From contig NZ_JZHZ01000007.1 in NCBI RefSeq assembly GCF_000963005.1, positions 1,426,567 through 1,490,566 on the forward strand: a DNA stretch of 64,000 nucleotides, in the 5' to 3' direction. A program made the position numbers and the translations under genes. Shown here in pieces: positions 9,001 to 17,205 of the stretch (its first letter is position 1; each line of letters begins with the position of its first letter). This DNA comes from Xanthomonas sp. GPE 39. GTDB taxonomy: Bacteria > Pseudomonadota > Gammaproteobacteria > Xanthomonadales > Xanthomonadaceae. The notes under the pieces were generated by a model. The model was given only the letters and a program-made list of their open reading frames with translations, was not told where the DNA came from and ran no database searches.

Positions 9001-11756
9001 ATGCCACCGCGCTGTTCGAGCATGCGACGGTGCAGCGATGGATGGGCCATTGGCAGCATCTGTTGGATGCGATGGTGGCCGATGGTGCTGAAGATCGGGC
9101 GGTGGACCGTCTGCCGTTGCTGGACGATGCCGAGCGTCATCAGGTGTTGATGCAGTGGAATGCAACGACGAAGGACTATCCAAGCGATGCCTGTGTACAC
9201 GAACTGTTCGAGGCACAGGTGGCACGGACACCATCCGCCATCGCGGTGGTGCAGGGTGAAGTGTCGCTGACGTATGACGAGTTGAATGCACGTGCCAACT
9301 GTCTGGCGCATTCTCTGCGGGAGTTGGGTGTATGCCCGGATGATCGCGTGGCGATCTGCATGCAGCGCAGTGTGGAGATGGTGGTCGCGGTGCTTGCGGT
9401 GCTGAAGGCCGGTGGTGCCTATGTACCACTGGACCCGGCTTATCCTGTCGAACGTCTTGCCTATATGTTGGAAGACAGCGCTCCGGTTGCGGTTCTGGCG
9501 CAGACATCGACCTTGACCCTGCTACTGACCGCATCCGTGCCGATCATCAATCTGGATGAGTCGCACTGGCAAGATCGGTCCGTGTCGAATCTGTCGATGG
9601 ATGGTCTGACCTCGGCGCATCTGGCTTACGTGATCTACACTTCCGGCTCCACGGGCCGGCCCAAGGGCGTGATGATCGAACACCGCAATACGGTGAATCT
9701 GCTGGCTTGGGCGCAGCGTTCTTTCGCAGCATCGGTCCTGGAAAAAGTCCTGTTCTCCACGTCGTTGAACTTCGACCTATCGGTCTATGAATGCTTTGTG
9801 CCTTTGGTGTGCGGTGGTGCAATTGAGGTGGTCGACAATCTGCTTGCCATGCAGGCAGATGGGCAGGGTGTCACGTTGATTAACACCACGCCTTCCGCAT
9901 TGAAGGGGTGGTTGGAATCAGGCGGACGAGGCGAGGGCGTCCATACGGTCAACGTGTGTGGTGAAGTGTTGAAGCGTCAGGTAGTGGAGGATCTGTTTGC
10001 CAAGACGCAAGTCGAACGGCTGTGCAACCTATATGGCCCGTCGGAAACCACGACGTATTCGAGTTGGGTATCGATGGAGCGCAGCGACGGTTTTGTGTCT
10101 CATATCGGCACGCCGTTGGACAATACACAGTTCTATGTGCTGGATACGCATCGTCAGCCTGTGCCGGTGGGTGTGACGGGTGAACTGTATATCGGTGGTG
10201 CCGGTGTAGCGCGTGGTTATCTGAATCACGGTGATTTGACTGCCGAACGCTTCCTCATGGATCCATTCAGTGCCGATCCGACGGCGCGGATGTATCGCAC
10301 TGGTGATCTGGGGCGCTGGCGTGCCGATGGCGCGCTTGAGTTTGTGGGGCGCAACGACCATCAGGTCAAAATCCGTGGTTTCCGCATCGAGTTGGGAGAG
10401 ATCGAGGCGCGGCTGAGCGCGCATGTGGATGTGCGCGAATGTGTGGTGGTGGCGCTGGAAGATGCCACGGGCAGCGACAAGCGATTGGTGGCGTATTGGG
10501 TTGCGACGCAGGATGCGACGCACGAGTCCCTTGGCGTGGAAAACTTGCGCAGTTGGCTCTCGGACACGTTGCCGGATTACATGGTGCCGGCGGCTTATGT
10601 GCAGTTGGATCGCCTGCCGCTGACCCCGAACGGCAAGCTGGATCGCAAGGCATTGCCCGCGCCGGATGCGACAGCTTATGCCGCGCCTGCGTATGAAGCA
10701 CCGCAGGGTGAGGTTGAACACACCATTGCCGCGATCTGGTGTGACCTGCTGGGTCTAGAGAGCATCGGGCGGCACGACAACTTCTTTGCGCTCGGTGGAC
10801 ATTCGTTGTTGGCGGTGCAGATGGTAAGTCGCCTCAATCACGCTGGGATTGAAAATAAAATTAGTGATTTGTTCTCCAATCCAATCCTGATGTCGTTGGC
10901 GGCACATCTACAAAATGAAGTGTATAGGGGGAAATTTAATGGATTGATTCCTTTTAGGGAAGAAGGTGATGAGAATCCACTTTTCATGCTATATGAGGCA
11001 TCAGGAAGTGTCCTGTATGCAAAAAATATTGAAAAATTCTTGCGCGCGGGAATGCCGATTTATGGGATCGAATGTCCTGTGGATTTTTCAATAGATACCA
11101 TACAAGGCATGGCTGCTGATGCGATCAAGAAGATGCGCAATTTGCAGAGTTCAGGTCCATATCGTCTGGCTGGCTGGTCTTTTGGTGGGCTAGTGGCTTA
11201 TGAAATGGCAAGTCAACTTGTAGATGCAAATTTGCAAGTCGAATTTTTAGGTCTTCTCGACACTAGCCATCTGTCGACTGACGCTAAAATTAAGAATTCA
11301 ATGGACTCTGCACGCAAAATAGATTGCGATTATGTAATTAGAAAGTTGTTTGAAACAGGATTTGGTCATAAAGTTGATTCGAGTGAAAAAATTAATGAAT
11401 TAAGTGATCTTGTTAAGTTGTATCAAGAGATGGGTTTTTCTTCGGATTTTATCAGGGAAGGTGAGTTGATGGACTACGCCATGCGCGTCAGTCACCACAT
11501 CAATGCGTCTATTGCATATTATGCAAAATCAATTCCGATGCGGGTGCACTTATTTGAGGCGTCCCAATTTTCCGAGGATAATCCATTCCTGGGGAGTCCA
11601 GCTCAGAGTTGGCAAGGCGTATTGCCTGAGAATTTAATTCGCGTCATCGAAGTGCCTGGCACACATCAAACTATGATGGAGTCACCTAATGTCGAAATTT
11701 TGTCACGGGTTCTTTCAGAGGCTATTAAGAACGGTTTGACTGACCCACAGAGCTGA
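1..11756 (+). CDS. Non-ribosomal peptide synthetase, 3' part (5' end outside window)
   Basis: Terminal part of a multimodular peptide synthetase, 3917 residues visible. It begins inside the A3 core of an adenylation domain, so the start lies upstream. Domain order with the carrier serines: A1(partial)-T1(S395); dual E/C (about 470-910, YPLAPLQEG, HH-L-x4-GD signature, HHMALDH core at 614); A2-T2(S1478); LCL-type C (MHHIVSDGWS, H1665); A3-T3(S2548); second LCL C (H2735); A4-T4(S3601); thioesterase (GWSFGG, S3726). All A domains keep YGP(T/S)E, RTGDL or RSGDL, and NGKLD. Pocket residues aligned by eye to GrsA: A1 DLKNIGSDV (not assigned), A2 DASTVAAVC (Tyr), A3 DVWHISLVD (Ser), A4 DLYNNCLTY (Ala-like). 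The dual E/C implies that residue 1 is D. Release is by the C-terminal TE, as hydrolysis or cyclisation. The function class is certain; the product is inference. Confidence 0.95.
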   Translation, partial: MPKGVMIEHRGCVNLYHHYAICYLRSGDKVLVLSSFSFDLTLKNIISPLFLGCAVELAPAGVVVGSRILNLLESSGAALINCAPSQLHGVLDDFESKLRVASLAKLRYIILGGEKIKIDLISEWISGSEKYVFINSYGPTEITDVAVDGVIKGGDVSESMPIGRPIANTRIYILDMHGAPVPIGAVGELYIGGDGVGRGYLNRDDLTAARFLADPFSADPTARMYRSGDLGRWRTDGTIEFVGRNDHQVKIRGFRIELGEIEARLSAHADVRECVVVPMEDATGNDKRLVAYLVAAEGVMSEHLGAESLRSWLSDTLPDYMVPAAYVQLDRLPLTPNGKLDRNALPAPDEAAYAVRAYEAPQGAIEQAIAAIWRDLLGLEAIGRHDNFFALGGHSLLVVTLTERMRQQGLQADLRTLFATPTLVALAAASGGVSVSVPPNGIMRDTTLITPEMLPLAVLTQQQIDSIVAMTPGGSANIQDIYPLAPLQEGIFFHHLLQREGDAYLQPNLIAFDNRSRLDVFVDALQCVIDRHDILRTAVAWEGLAAPMQVVWRHAPLLIEEVCLDEADGDVAMQLQSRFDPRHWRLDVRHAPLMRGFTAYDSVNGRWLLQLLSHHMALDHTTLEILLEEVRCHLCGDADSLLPPLPFRNFVAQALLGVSHEEHEAYFSTMLGDVDEPCAPFGLIDTQGDGSDLEEVRLNLPDRLSLSLRNHARTLGVSTASLFHLAWAQVVARATGHERVVFGTVLFGRMQGGAGADRALGMFINTLPLRIEIDGSSVVESVRLMQQRLAGLLRHEHAPLSLVQRCSGVPAPAPLFTSLFNYRYSGQAEGVAETMAWEGIETLSSHERTNYPLGVSVDDVGSAFVLTVQAQRPLVPERICAFLLKALESLANALADAPKTPVCDLDVLPEAERHQLLTQWNATATDYPRDKCVHELFEEQVARAPLAIAVVQGEVSLTYAELNARANRLAHYLRELGVRPDDRVAICVQRSVEMVVAVLAVLKAGGAYVPLDPAYPPDRVAYMQVDCDAVAVLTDSASRHLIENNATSVVIVDLQADAAQWQHLPDSNPDHHAIGLTARHLAYVIYTSGSTGKPKGSMNEHRSVVNLALAQIGAFHVEEDSRILQFSSLSFDAFASELLVTLFCGASLYIADQGDVLAGETLTKLLAENEISHVTLPPSVLHQMPEEPRLSSLKTLVVAGEALSVAIVERWAEGRRLINAYGPTETTVCACVHECDANVAGAPPIGRPIANVRIYILDMHGAPVPVGVVGELYIGGDGVGRGYLNRDDLTAARFLMDPFSADPTARMYRTGDLGRWHTDGTIEFVGRNDQQVKIRGFRIELGEIEARLGTHADVRECVVVALEDAAGSDKRLVAYWVATQDATHAPLGVESLRSWLSDTLPDYMVPAAYVQLDRLPLTPNGKLDHKALPAPDATAYAAPAYEAPQGEVEHTIAAIWCDLLGLESIGRHDNFFALGGHSLLAVRVASRLRQELGVEIGVAELFANATLKDLAACVASSSAAILPPILPLQPDAPHVLSFAQQRLWFLSQFEGISQAYHISGGLRLRGVLDAQALQRALDRIVARHASLRTTFALVDGQALQQIADEESGFHLLTHDLCGVPDREEALEKLLTEEAHAPFALEQGPLIRGRLIRLADDESVLFVTMHHIVSDGWSMGVLINELSVLYRAFAHGEADPLAPLPIQYTDYASWQRQWLAGEVLEQQATYWREALSGAPVLLELPTDRPRPARQDHAGAMLEVVVEPHQAQALKALSQRHGLTLYMTLLASWALLLSRLSGQDDVVIGSPVANRGRSETEGLIGFFVNTLALRVELSGSPTLEQLLASVKNRTLQAQAHQDIPFEQVVELLQPPRSLAHAPLFQVMFAWQNTPQGELDLGELDASGLGVAQTSAQFDLSLSLVESEEGIVGSLAYATALFERSTLERWMGHWRHLLAAMVAEGAEDQAVDRLPLLDDAERYQVLTQWNATAADYPRDACVHELFEAQVALDPSAIAVVQGEVSLTYGELNARANRLAHYLRELGVRPDDRVAICVQRSVEMVVAVLAVLKAGGAYVPLDTAYPPERLSYMLTDCGAVAVLTDDASRPLVEDNAKSGVIVDLQTEDERWQHLPDRNPDRDANGLTANHLAYVIYTSGSTGMPKGAMNAHRGVVNRLVWMQEAYTLDRSEVVLQKTPISFDVSVWELFWPLLSGARVQLAQPEGHKDPVYLKALIRDTQITTLHFVPSMLRALIEHGDDDPCTGVKRVICSGEALPAVLAERAQAVFPSSEIFNLYGPTEAAVDVTAWRYCAGWENAAILPIGRPIANTQIYILDVQGAPVPIGVVGELYIGGDGVGRGYLNREDLSAERFLTDPFSTDPTARMYRTGDLGRWRADGTIEFVGRNDHQVKIRGFRIELGEIEARLSAHVDVRECVVVALEDATGSDKRLVAYWVGRQDATHTPLGAESLRSWLSDTLPDYMIPAAYVQLDRLPLTPNGKLDRKALPAPDGSAYAAPAYEAPQGAIEQTIAAIWCDLLGLESIGRHDNFFALGGHSLLAVRVASRLRQELGVEIGLAELFAHATLKDLAACVASSSAAILPPILPLQPDAPRVLSFAQQRLWFLSQFEGVSQAYHISGGLRLRGALDTQALQRALDRIVARHASLRTTFALVDGQALQHIAAEESGFHLIDHDLRGVPDREKALEKLLTEEAHAPFVLEQGPLIRGRLIQLADDESVLFVTMHHIVSDGWSMGVLINELSVLYRAFAHGEADPLAPLPIQYADYASWQRQWLAGEILEQQATYWRETLSGAPVLLELPTDRPRPARQDHAGAMLKVVVDPQRTHALKALSQRHGLTLYMTLLASWALLLSRLSGQDDVVIGSPVANRGRSETEGLIGFFMNMLALRVEFSNSPTLAQLLALVRERALQAQAHQDIPFEQVVELIQPPRSLAHTPLFQVMFAWQNTPQGALDLGAIEVSGLGVAQTSAQFDLSLSLVESEEGIVGRLTYATALFEHATVQRWMGHWQHLLDAMVADGAEDRAVDRLPLLDDAERHQVLMQWNATTKDYPSDACVHELFEAQVARTPSAIAVVQGEVSLTYDELNARANCLAHSLRELGVCPDDRVAICMQRSVEMVVAVLAVLKAGGAYVPLDPAYPVERLAYMLEDSAPVAVLAQTSTLTLLLTASVPIINLDESHWQDRSVSNLSMDGLTSAHLAYVIYTSGSTGRPKGVMIEHRNTVNLLAWAQRSFAASVLEKVLFSTSLNFDLSVYECFVPLVCGGAIEVVDNLLAMQADGQGVTLINTTPSALKGWLESGGRGEGVHTVNVCGEVLKRQVVEDLFAKTQVERLCNLYGPSETTTYSSWVSMERSDGFVSHIGTPLDNTQFYVLDTHRQPVPVGVTGELYIGGAGVARGYLNHGDLTAERFLMDPFSADPTARMYRTGDLGRWRADGALEFVGRNDHQVKIRGFRIELGEIEARLSAHVDVRECVVVALEDATGSDKRLVAYWVATQDATHESLGVENLRSWLSDTLPDYMVPAAYVQLDRLPLTPNGKLDRKALPAPDATAYAAPAYEAPQGEVEHTIAAIWCDLLGLESIGRHDNFFALGGHSLLAVQMVSRLNHAGIENKISDLFSNPILMSLAAHLQNEVYRGKFNGLIPFREEGDENPLFMLYEASGSVLYAKNIEKFLRAGMPIYGIECPVDFSIDTIQGMAADAIKKMRNLQSSGPYRLAGWSFGGLVAYEMASQLVDANLQVEFLGLLDTSHLSTDAKIKNSMDSARKIDCDYVIRKLFETGFGHKVDSSEKINELSDLVKLYQEMGFSSDFIREGELMDYAMRVSHHINASIAYYAKSIPMRVHLFEASQFSEDNPFLGSPAQSWQGVLPENLIRVIEVPGTHQTMMESPNVEILSRVLSEAIKNGLTDPQS
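4309..9120 (+). repeat. Near-identical internal module repeats of the NRPS
   Basis: The T-C stretch at about 4309-5900 recurs at about 7540-9120 with only scattered substitutions. The start of the T2 block, 4321-4449, is identical by eye to 10690-10818 in T4. The C-terminal halves of all four A domains are also near-copies. These long coding repeats are direct and in frame, so they can recombine to delete or duplicate whole modules, and they are an assembly hazard for short reads. Confidence 0.85.
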
Positions 11757-12456
11757 GGCGCTTGCGGCTGCTGGAAGAGGAAAATCGCAAGCTCAAACAG
11801 TTGGTTGCCGACCTGAGCCTGGACAAGGCGATGCTGCAGGAGGTGGTCATAAAAAAGCTCTGAGGCCTGCCCAGAAGCGCGACTGGGTAGGCCGGCTGAA
11901 GGAGCGTTTTGGGTGAGTGAGCGGCATGCGCTGCGTGTCGTTGCAATGTCGCGCTCGGCGTTTTCCTACAAGGCCAAGGCGCGCGATTGCAGCGCCATCC
12001 GTCTGCGGATGCGCGAGATCCCCCAGACGTGTGTGCACTTCACTGATGGTGGTGGATCACTTCACTCATGAGTGTCTGGACATGGTCGTGGACCAGTCGT
12101 TGAAAGGCGAGGACGTTGCCGATGCGATGACACGGCTGGTGGTGCAGCGGGCAAGCCTGCGGCGATCAAGCTGGACAAAGGGAGTGAGTTTGCCGGCAAG
12201 CTGATGGATCGATGGGGACATGAAAACGGGGGCAGCCGGACTTCTCCCGACGCGGAACGCCAACCGAGAACGCCTTGGTGGAAGGCTTCAACGGACGCTT
12301 GCGGCAGGAAGTCAAACTCCGGACTCTAAGCCCGATCACGACTTAAGGCGGTGGGCGTCGGAGTCGCGCCAGCTCCGCGTCAAGATGTTCGGCTAAGACC
12401 GCGTGTCGATGAGTCCGCTATGAAAAGCCTGGTGACACACTCGGCTTGACAGGTCA
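11745..12456 (+). pseudogene. Decayed IS3-family (IS407-like) transposase remnant
   Basis: Bases 11748-11862 read in another frame than the NRPS as the leucine-zipper tail of an IS3-type OrfA (ELRRLRLLEEENRKLK, then ADLSLDKAMLQEV), ending in TGA. OrfB then begins (RPAQKRDWVGRLKERFGVSE, then SRSAFSYKAK). It loses its middle after about 12020 and resumes in shifted frames with rve-type integrase fragments: VVDHFTHECL near 12047, KLDKGSEFAGKLMDRWG near 12170, and ENALVEGFNGRLRQEV near 12270. No frame is intact, so it cannot make transposase. A terminus-like ACAGGTCA at 12449-12456 may be the right end; the left end is not visible because the remnant abuts the NRPS stop. Both boundaries are approximate. 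Confidence 0.75.
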
Positions 12457-12690
12457 GGCCGTCGGTCGCATGATGTAGGTTATTGATTTGTAAGGTATAT
12501 GTAATTTATACTGCAGAGTGCCATGATCCAGCTCCTTTTGATGTGTGTTGATTCGTTAGAGGGGTTTTTCGGAATTATCTGAGAGCTCACAGTTTGGCAT
12601 GTCGATATTTTATGTATTGCCTGGATTTGCTTTTTGCGGATCAATGAATGGGCAGTATAAACCAATTAAACGTATGAGGTTTTATTTTTT

Positions 12691-13431
12691 ATGTGCTGGA
12701 ATGGACAAGCTTCCACGGCCGTAGCTGCTTGTGGATTATTAGGTTGCGCGTATTCTGCTTATAAAAAAGAGCCGTACGCATTGTGGGGATGTCTGGCGTT
12801 TTTTTCGCTTATGGAAATACTTCAGGCGTTCACCTATACGGTGATTAACTCCTGTAGCAACCCCATGAATCAGGTCGCCACGTTACTTGGTTTTCTTCAT
12901 ATCGCGATACAGCCGTTTTTCATAAATGCAATATCTCTTTATTTTATTCCTGAGGCGGCAAGGAATAAGGTGAAGAATTATGCGTATTTCGTCTGTTTTG
13001 TTTGTCTCATCTTGATGATTATGAAGATATATCCCTTCGAATGGGCGCATCACGTCCCCAGGGGAGCTGCACTTTGCGCCGACCGTCTATGCTCGGTCAG
13101 TGGTAACTGGCACATCGCTTGGGAGCTGCCTGTTAACGATATTCTCAACATCACCATCTTCAACATCAAGATCGTGTGGGCGCCGTATATTGTCGCCGCC
13201 TTCGTCGTTCCGCTGTTGTATGGCTCGTGGCGCTTCACGATTTTCCACCTGGTGATGGGGCCGTTCCTATCCCGACTCACCACGGACAACCCGAATGAAT
13301 TTCCTGCGGTCTGGTGCTTGCTCTCGATTGGATTTTTATTGCTGGTGATCAAGACACCTGTGCGTAGTTGGCTTTTTGTCAAGACGGTCTGGTGGTATAG
13401 AGGCGGCGCCCCGAAGAGTCAGTCTGCATAA
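12691..13431 (+). CDS. Uncharacterised multi-spanning inner-membrane protein
   Basis: 246 residues with about six or seven hydrophobic segments (for example around 12-20, 28-50, 62-85, 95-115, 165-185, 195-210 and 220-235). The N-terminus is MCWNGQAS with a short loop to the first helix, and there is no cleavable signal peptide. It has conserved-looking Trp, Glu and Gln residues inside helices (WGCLAFFSLMEILQAF) and a Cys-containing loop near 125-135. No recognised catalytic motif was found. The first part is more AT-rich than the second, and no good Shine-Dalgarno precedes the ATG. It stands alone between the IS remnant and acnA and is followed by a strong hairpin. I do not recognise its function. 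It resembles small bacterial membrane families that start MCW, but I cannot name the family with certainty. Confidence 0.7.
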   Translation: MCWNGQASTAVAACGLLGCAYSAYKKEPYALWGCLAFFSLMEILQAFTYTVINSCSNPMNQVATLLGFLHIAIQPFFINAISLYFIPEAARNKVKNYAYFVCFVCLILMIMKIYPFEWAHHVPRGAALCADRLCSVSGNWHIAWELPVNDILNITIFNIKIVWAPYIVAAFVVPLLYGSWRFTIFHLVMGPFLSRLTTDNPNEFPAVWCLLSIGFLLLVIKTPVRSWLFVKTVWWYRGGAPKSQSA

Positions 13432-13468
13432 GCGCGGCAAGCAGGGACTGATTCAAGCCGCAAGCGCA

Positions 13469-13499
13469 ACACCTGCAGCCCGATAAGGGCTGCAGGTGT
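13469..13499 (+). terminator. Intrinsic-terminator-like hairpin after the membrane-protein gene
   Basis: A perfect 13-bp stem (ACACCTGCAGCCC pairs with GGGCTGCAGGTGT) closes on a GATAA loop and is followed by CTTAATTT. It lies 38 bases past the stop at 13431 and 90 bases past the acnA stop on the other strand, so it may also serve acnA. The T-run favours the plus-strand gene. Confidence 0.7.
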
Positions 13500-13588
13500 C
13501 TTAATTTCACCGCCGCAGTTCGGTACAGCCAACTTTGGGTCCGCTCCCTTCTGCCTGTTTTCATGGAGCGTGTTGGATCCAGCGAGGA

Positions 13589-16348
<2,760 letters not shown>

Positions 16349-16443
16349 GATCGAACTCCTATGGCATCGAGGCTGTAGGGACGTACCGCAGTCTGACTGA
16401 TTCAGTGTACACGTTGGCTTGCGGCCGGGGATCGCCTACATGC

Positions 16444-16483
16444 TTGAGTATGTGCAATTTAGTATGTAAAATTTGTACGTACT
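16444..16483 (+). promoter_or_regulatory. Promoter with overlapping palindromic operator for the vapBC-type pair
   Basis: TTGAGT (16444-16449) and TAAAAT (16467-16472) are spaced by 17 bases, a good sigma-70 promoter. A 14-base direct repeat AGTATGTGCAATTT / AGTATGTAAAATTT occupies 16447-16474 (12 of 14 identical). A 23-base imperfect palindrome at 16461-16483 (9 of 11 pairs match, arms AGTAtGTA and TACgTACT) covers the -10 box. This is the expected layout for antitoxin autorepression. A shorter perfect palindrome, GTGTACAC, lies at 16405-16412. Confidence 0.65.
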
Positions 16484-16498
16484 TGAAACGGAGCCGCC

Positions 16499-16756
16499 AT
16501 GGAAGCCATCGTCGCCGAGCGCGGACAGATCACCTTGCCCAAGGCCGTGCGCGATGCTCTGGGTTTGAGCAAGGGCACGGTGCTGAAAGTGGAGCTAGAC
16601 GGCGGCCGCATCGTCCTGCGCAAGAGCGTGGACGATGCGATCTCGCGTGCGCGCGGTCGCTTCAAGCTCGACGGCTTCGCCAGCACCGATGAGGCGATGC
16701 GGGCGATCCGTGGCCGTGCGCCGGGCGATCCATTCGAGTCGGACGCCACGGCGTGA
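16499..16756 (+). CDS. vapB: AbrB/MazE-type antitoxin (VapB-like)
   Basis: 85 residues. The N-terminal half is a swapped-hairpin SpoVT/AbrB DNA-binding domain (VAERGQITLPKAVRDALGL, GTVLKVELDGGRIVLRKS). The C-terminal half is a charged tail (about 45-85), the usual toxin-neutralising region. It likely binds and inactivates the PIN toxin encoded next and represses its own promoter through the palindrome upstream. The stop codon overlaps the toxin GTG start (GTGA), the classic antitoxin-first, coupled arrangement. A GGAG-containing sequence precedes the ATG. The gene sits between the two aconitases. Confidence 0.85.
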   Translation: MEAIVAERGQITLPKAVRDALGLSKGTVLKVELDGGRIVLRKSVDDAISRARGRFKLDGFASTDEAMRAIRGRAPGDPFESDATA

Positions 16757-17160
16757 TCGCGATCGACTCCTCGGTGCTGGTGGACCTGCTGGCCGACAGC
16801 CCGCAGGCTGATGCCGCCGAAGCCTGTCTGCGCCAGTGCTTGAGTACCGGCCCGGTGGTGGTCTGCGGTATCGTCTTGGCCGAGGTCTGCGCGGCGCTGC
16901 GCGATGGCGCCGAGGCGCTGTCGGTGCTGGAGGAAATGAGCATCCGTTTCAATGCCCTGGAATCCAAGTCGGCGTTGCGCGCTGGCGAGATGCAACGCCG
17001 GTTCCGTGCTCGCGGTGGCCAGCGCGAACGGGTGGTGGCCGACTTCTTGATCGGTGCCCATGCCATGCTCCAGTGCGATGCCTTGATTACCCGCGACGAT
17101 GGCTTTTTCCGCGATTATTTCAAGGGCCTGAAGATCATCGTCCCCAAACCTGCGGCCTGA
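16753..17160 (+). CDS. vapC: PIN-domain ribonuclease toxin (VapC-like)
   Basis: 135-residue PIN domain. The acidic quartet that binds Mg2+/Mn2+ is in place: D5 (IAIDSSVLVD), E44 (LAEV), D97 (VADFLIGAHA) and D115 (ITRDDGFF). VapC-family toxins cut tRNA or rRNA and stop translation when freed from VapB. It starts at GTG, overlapping the antitoxin stop by one codon shift, so translation is coupled. Nothing indicates inactivation. The acnB ATG follows 45 bases later with no terminator between, so readthrough from the autoregulated toxin-antitoxin promoter into acnB is possible (inference). Confidence 0.87.
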   Translation: MIAIDSSVLVDLLADSPQADAAEACLRQCLSTGPVVVCGIVLAEVCAALRDGAEALSVLEEMSIRFNALESKSALRAGEMQRRFRARGGQRERVVADFLIGAHAMLQCDALITRDDGFFRDYFKGLKIIVPKPAA

Positions 17161-17205
17161 TGTAGCGCCGCCGCCCCATCTTTCGTCTTTTTCCGGAGAA
17201 CCCGC

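Noticed and set aside
11917-12329. Small genes (95 and 85 codons) after the NRPS
   Set aside because: They are shifted fragments of an IS3-family transposase, not independent genes.
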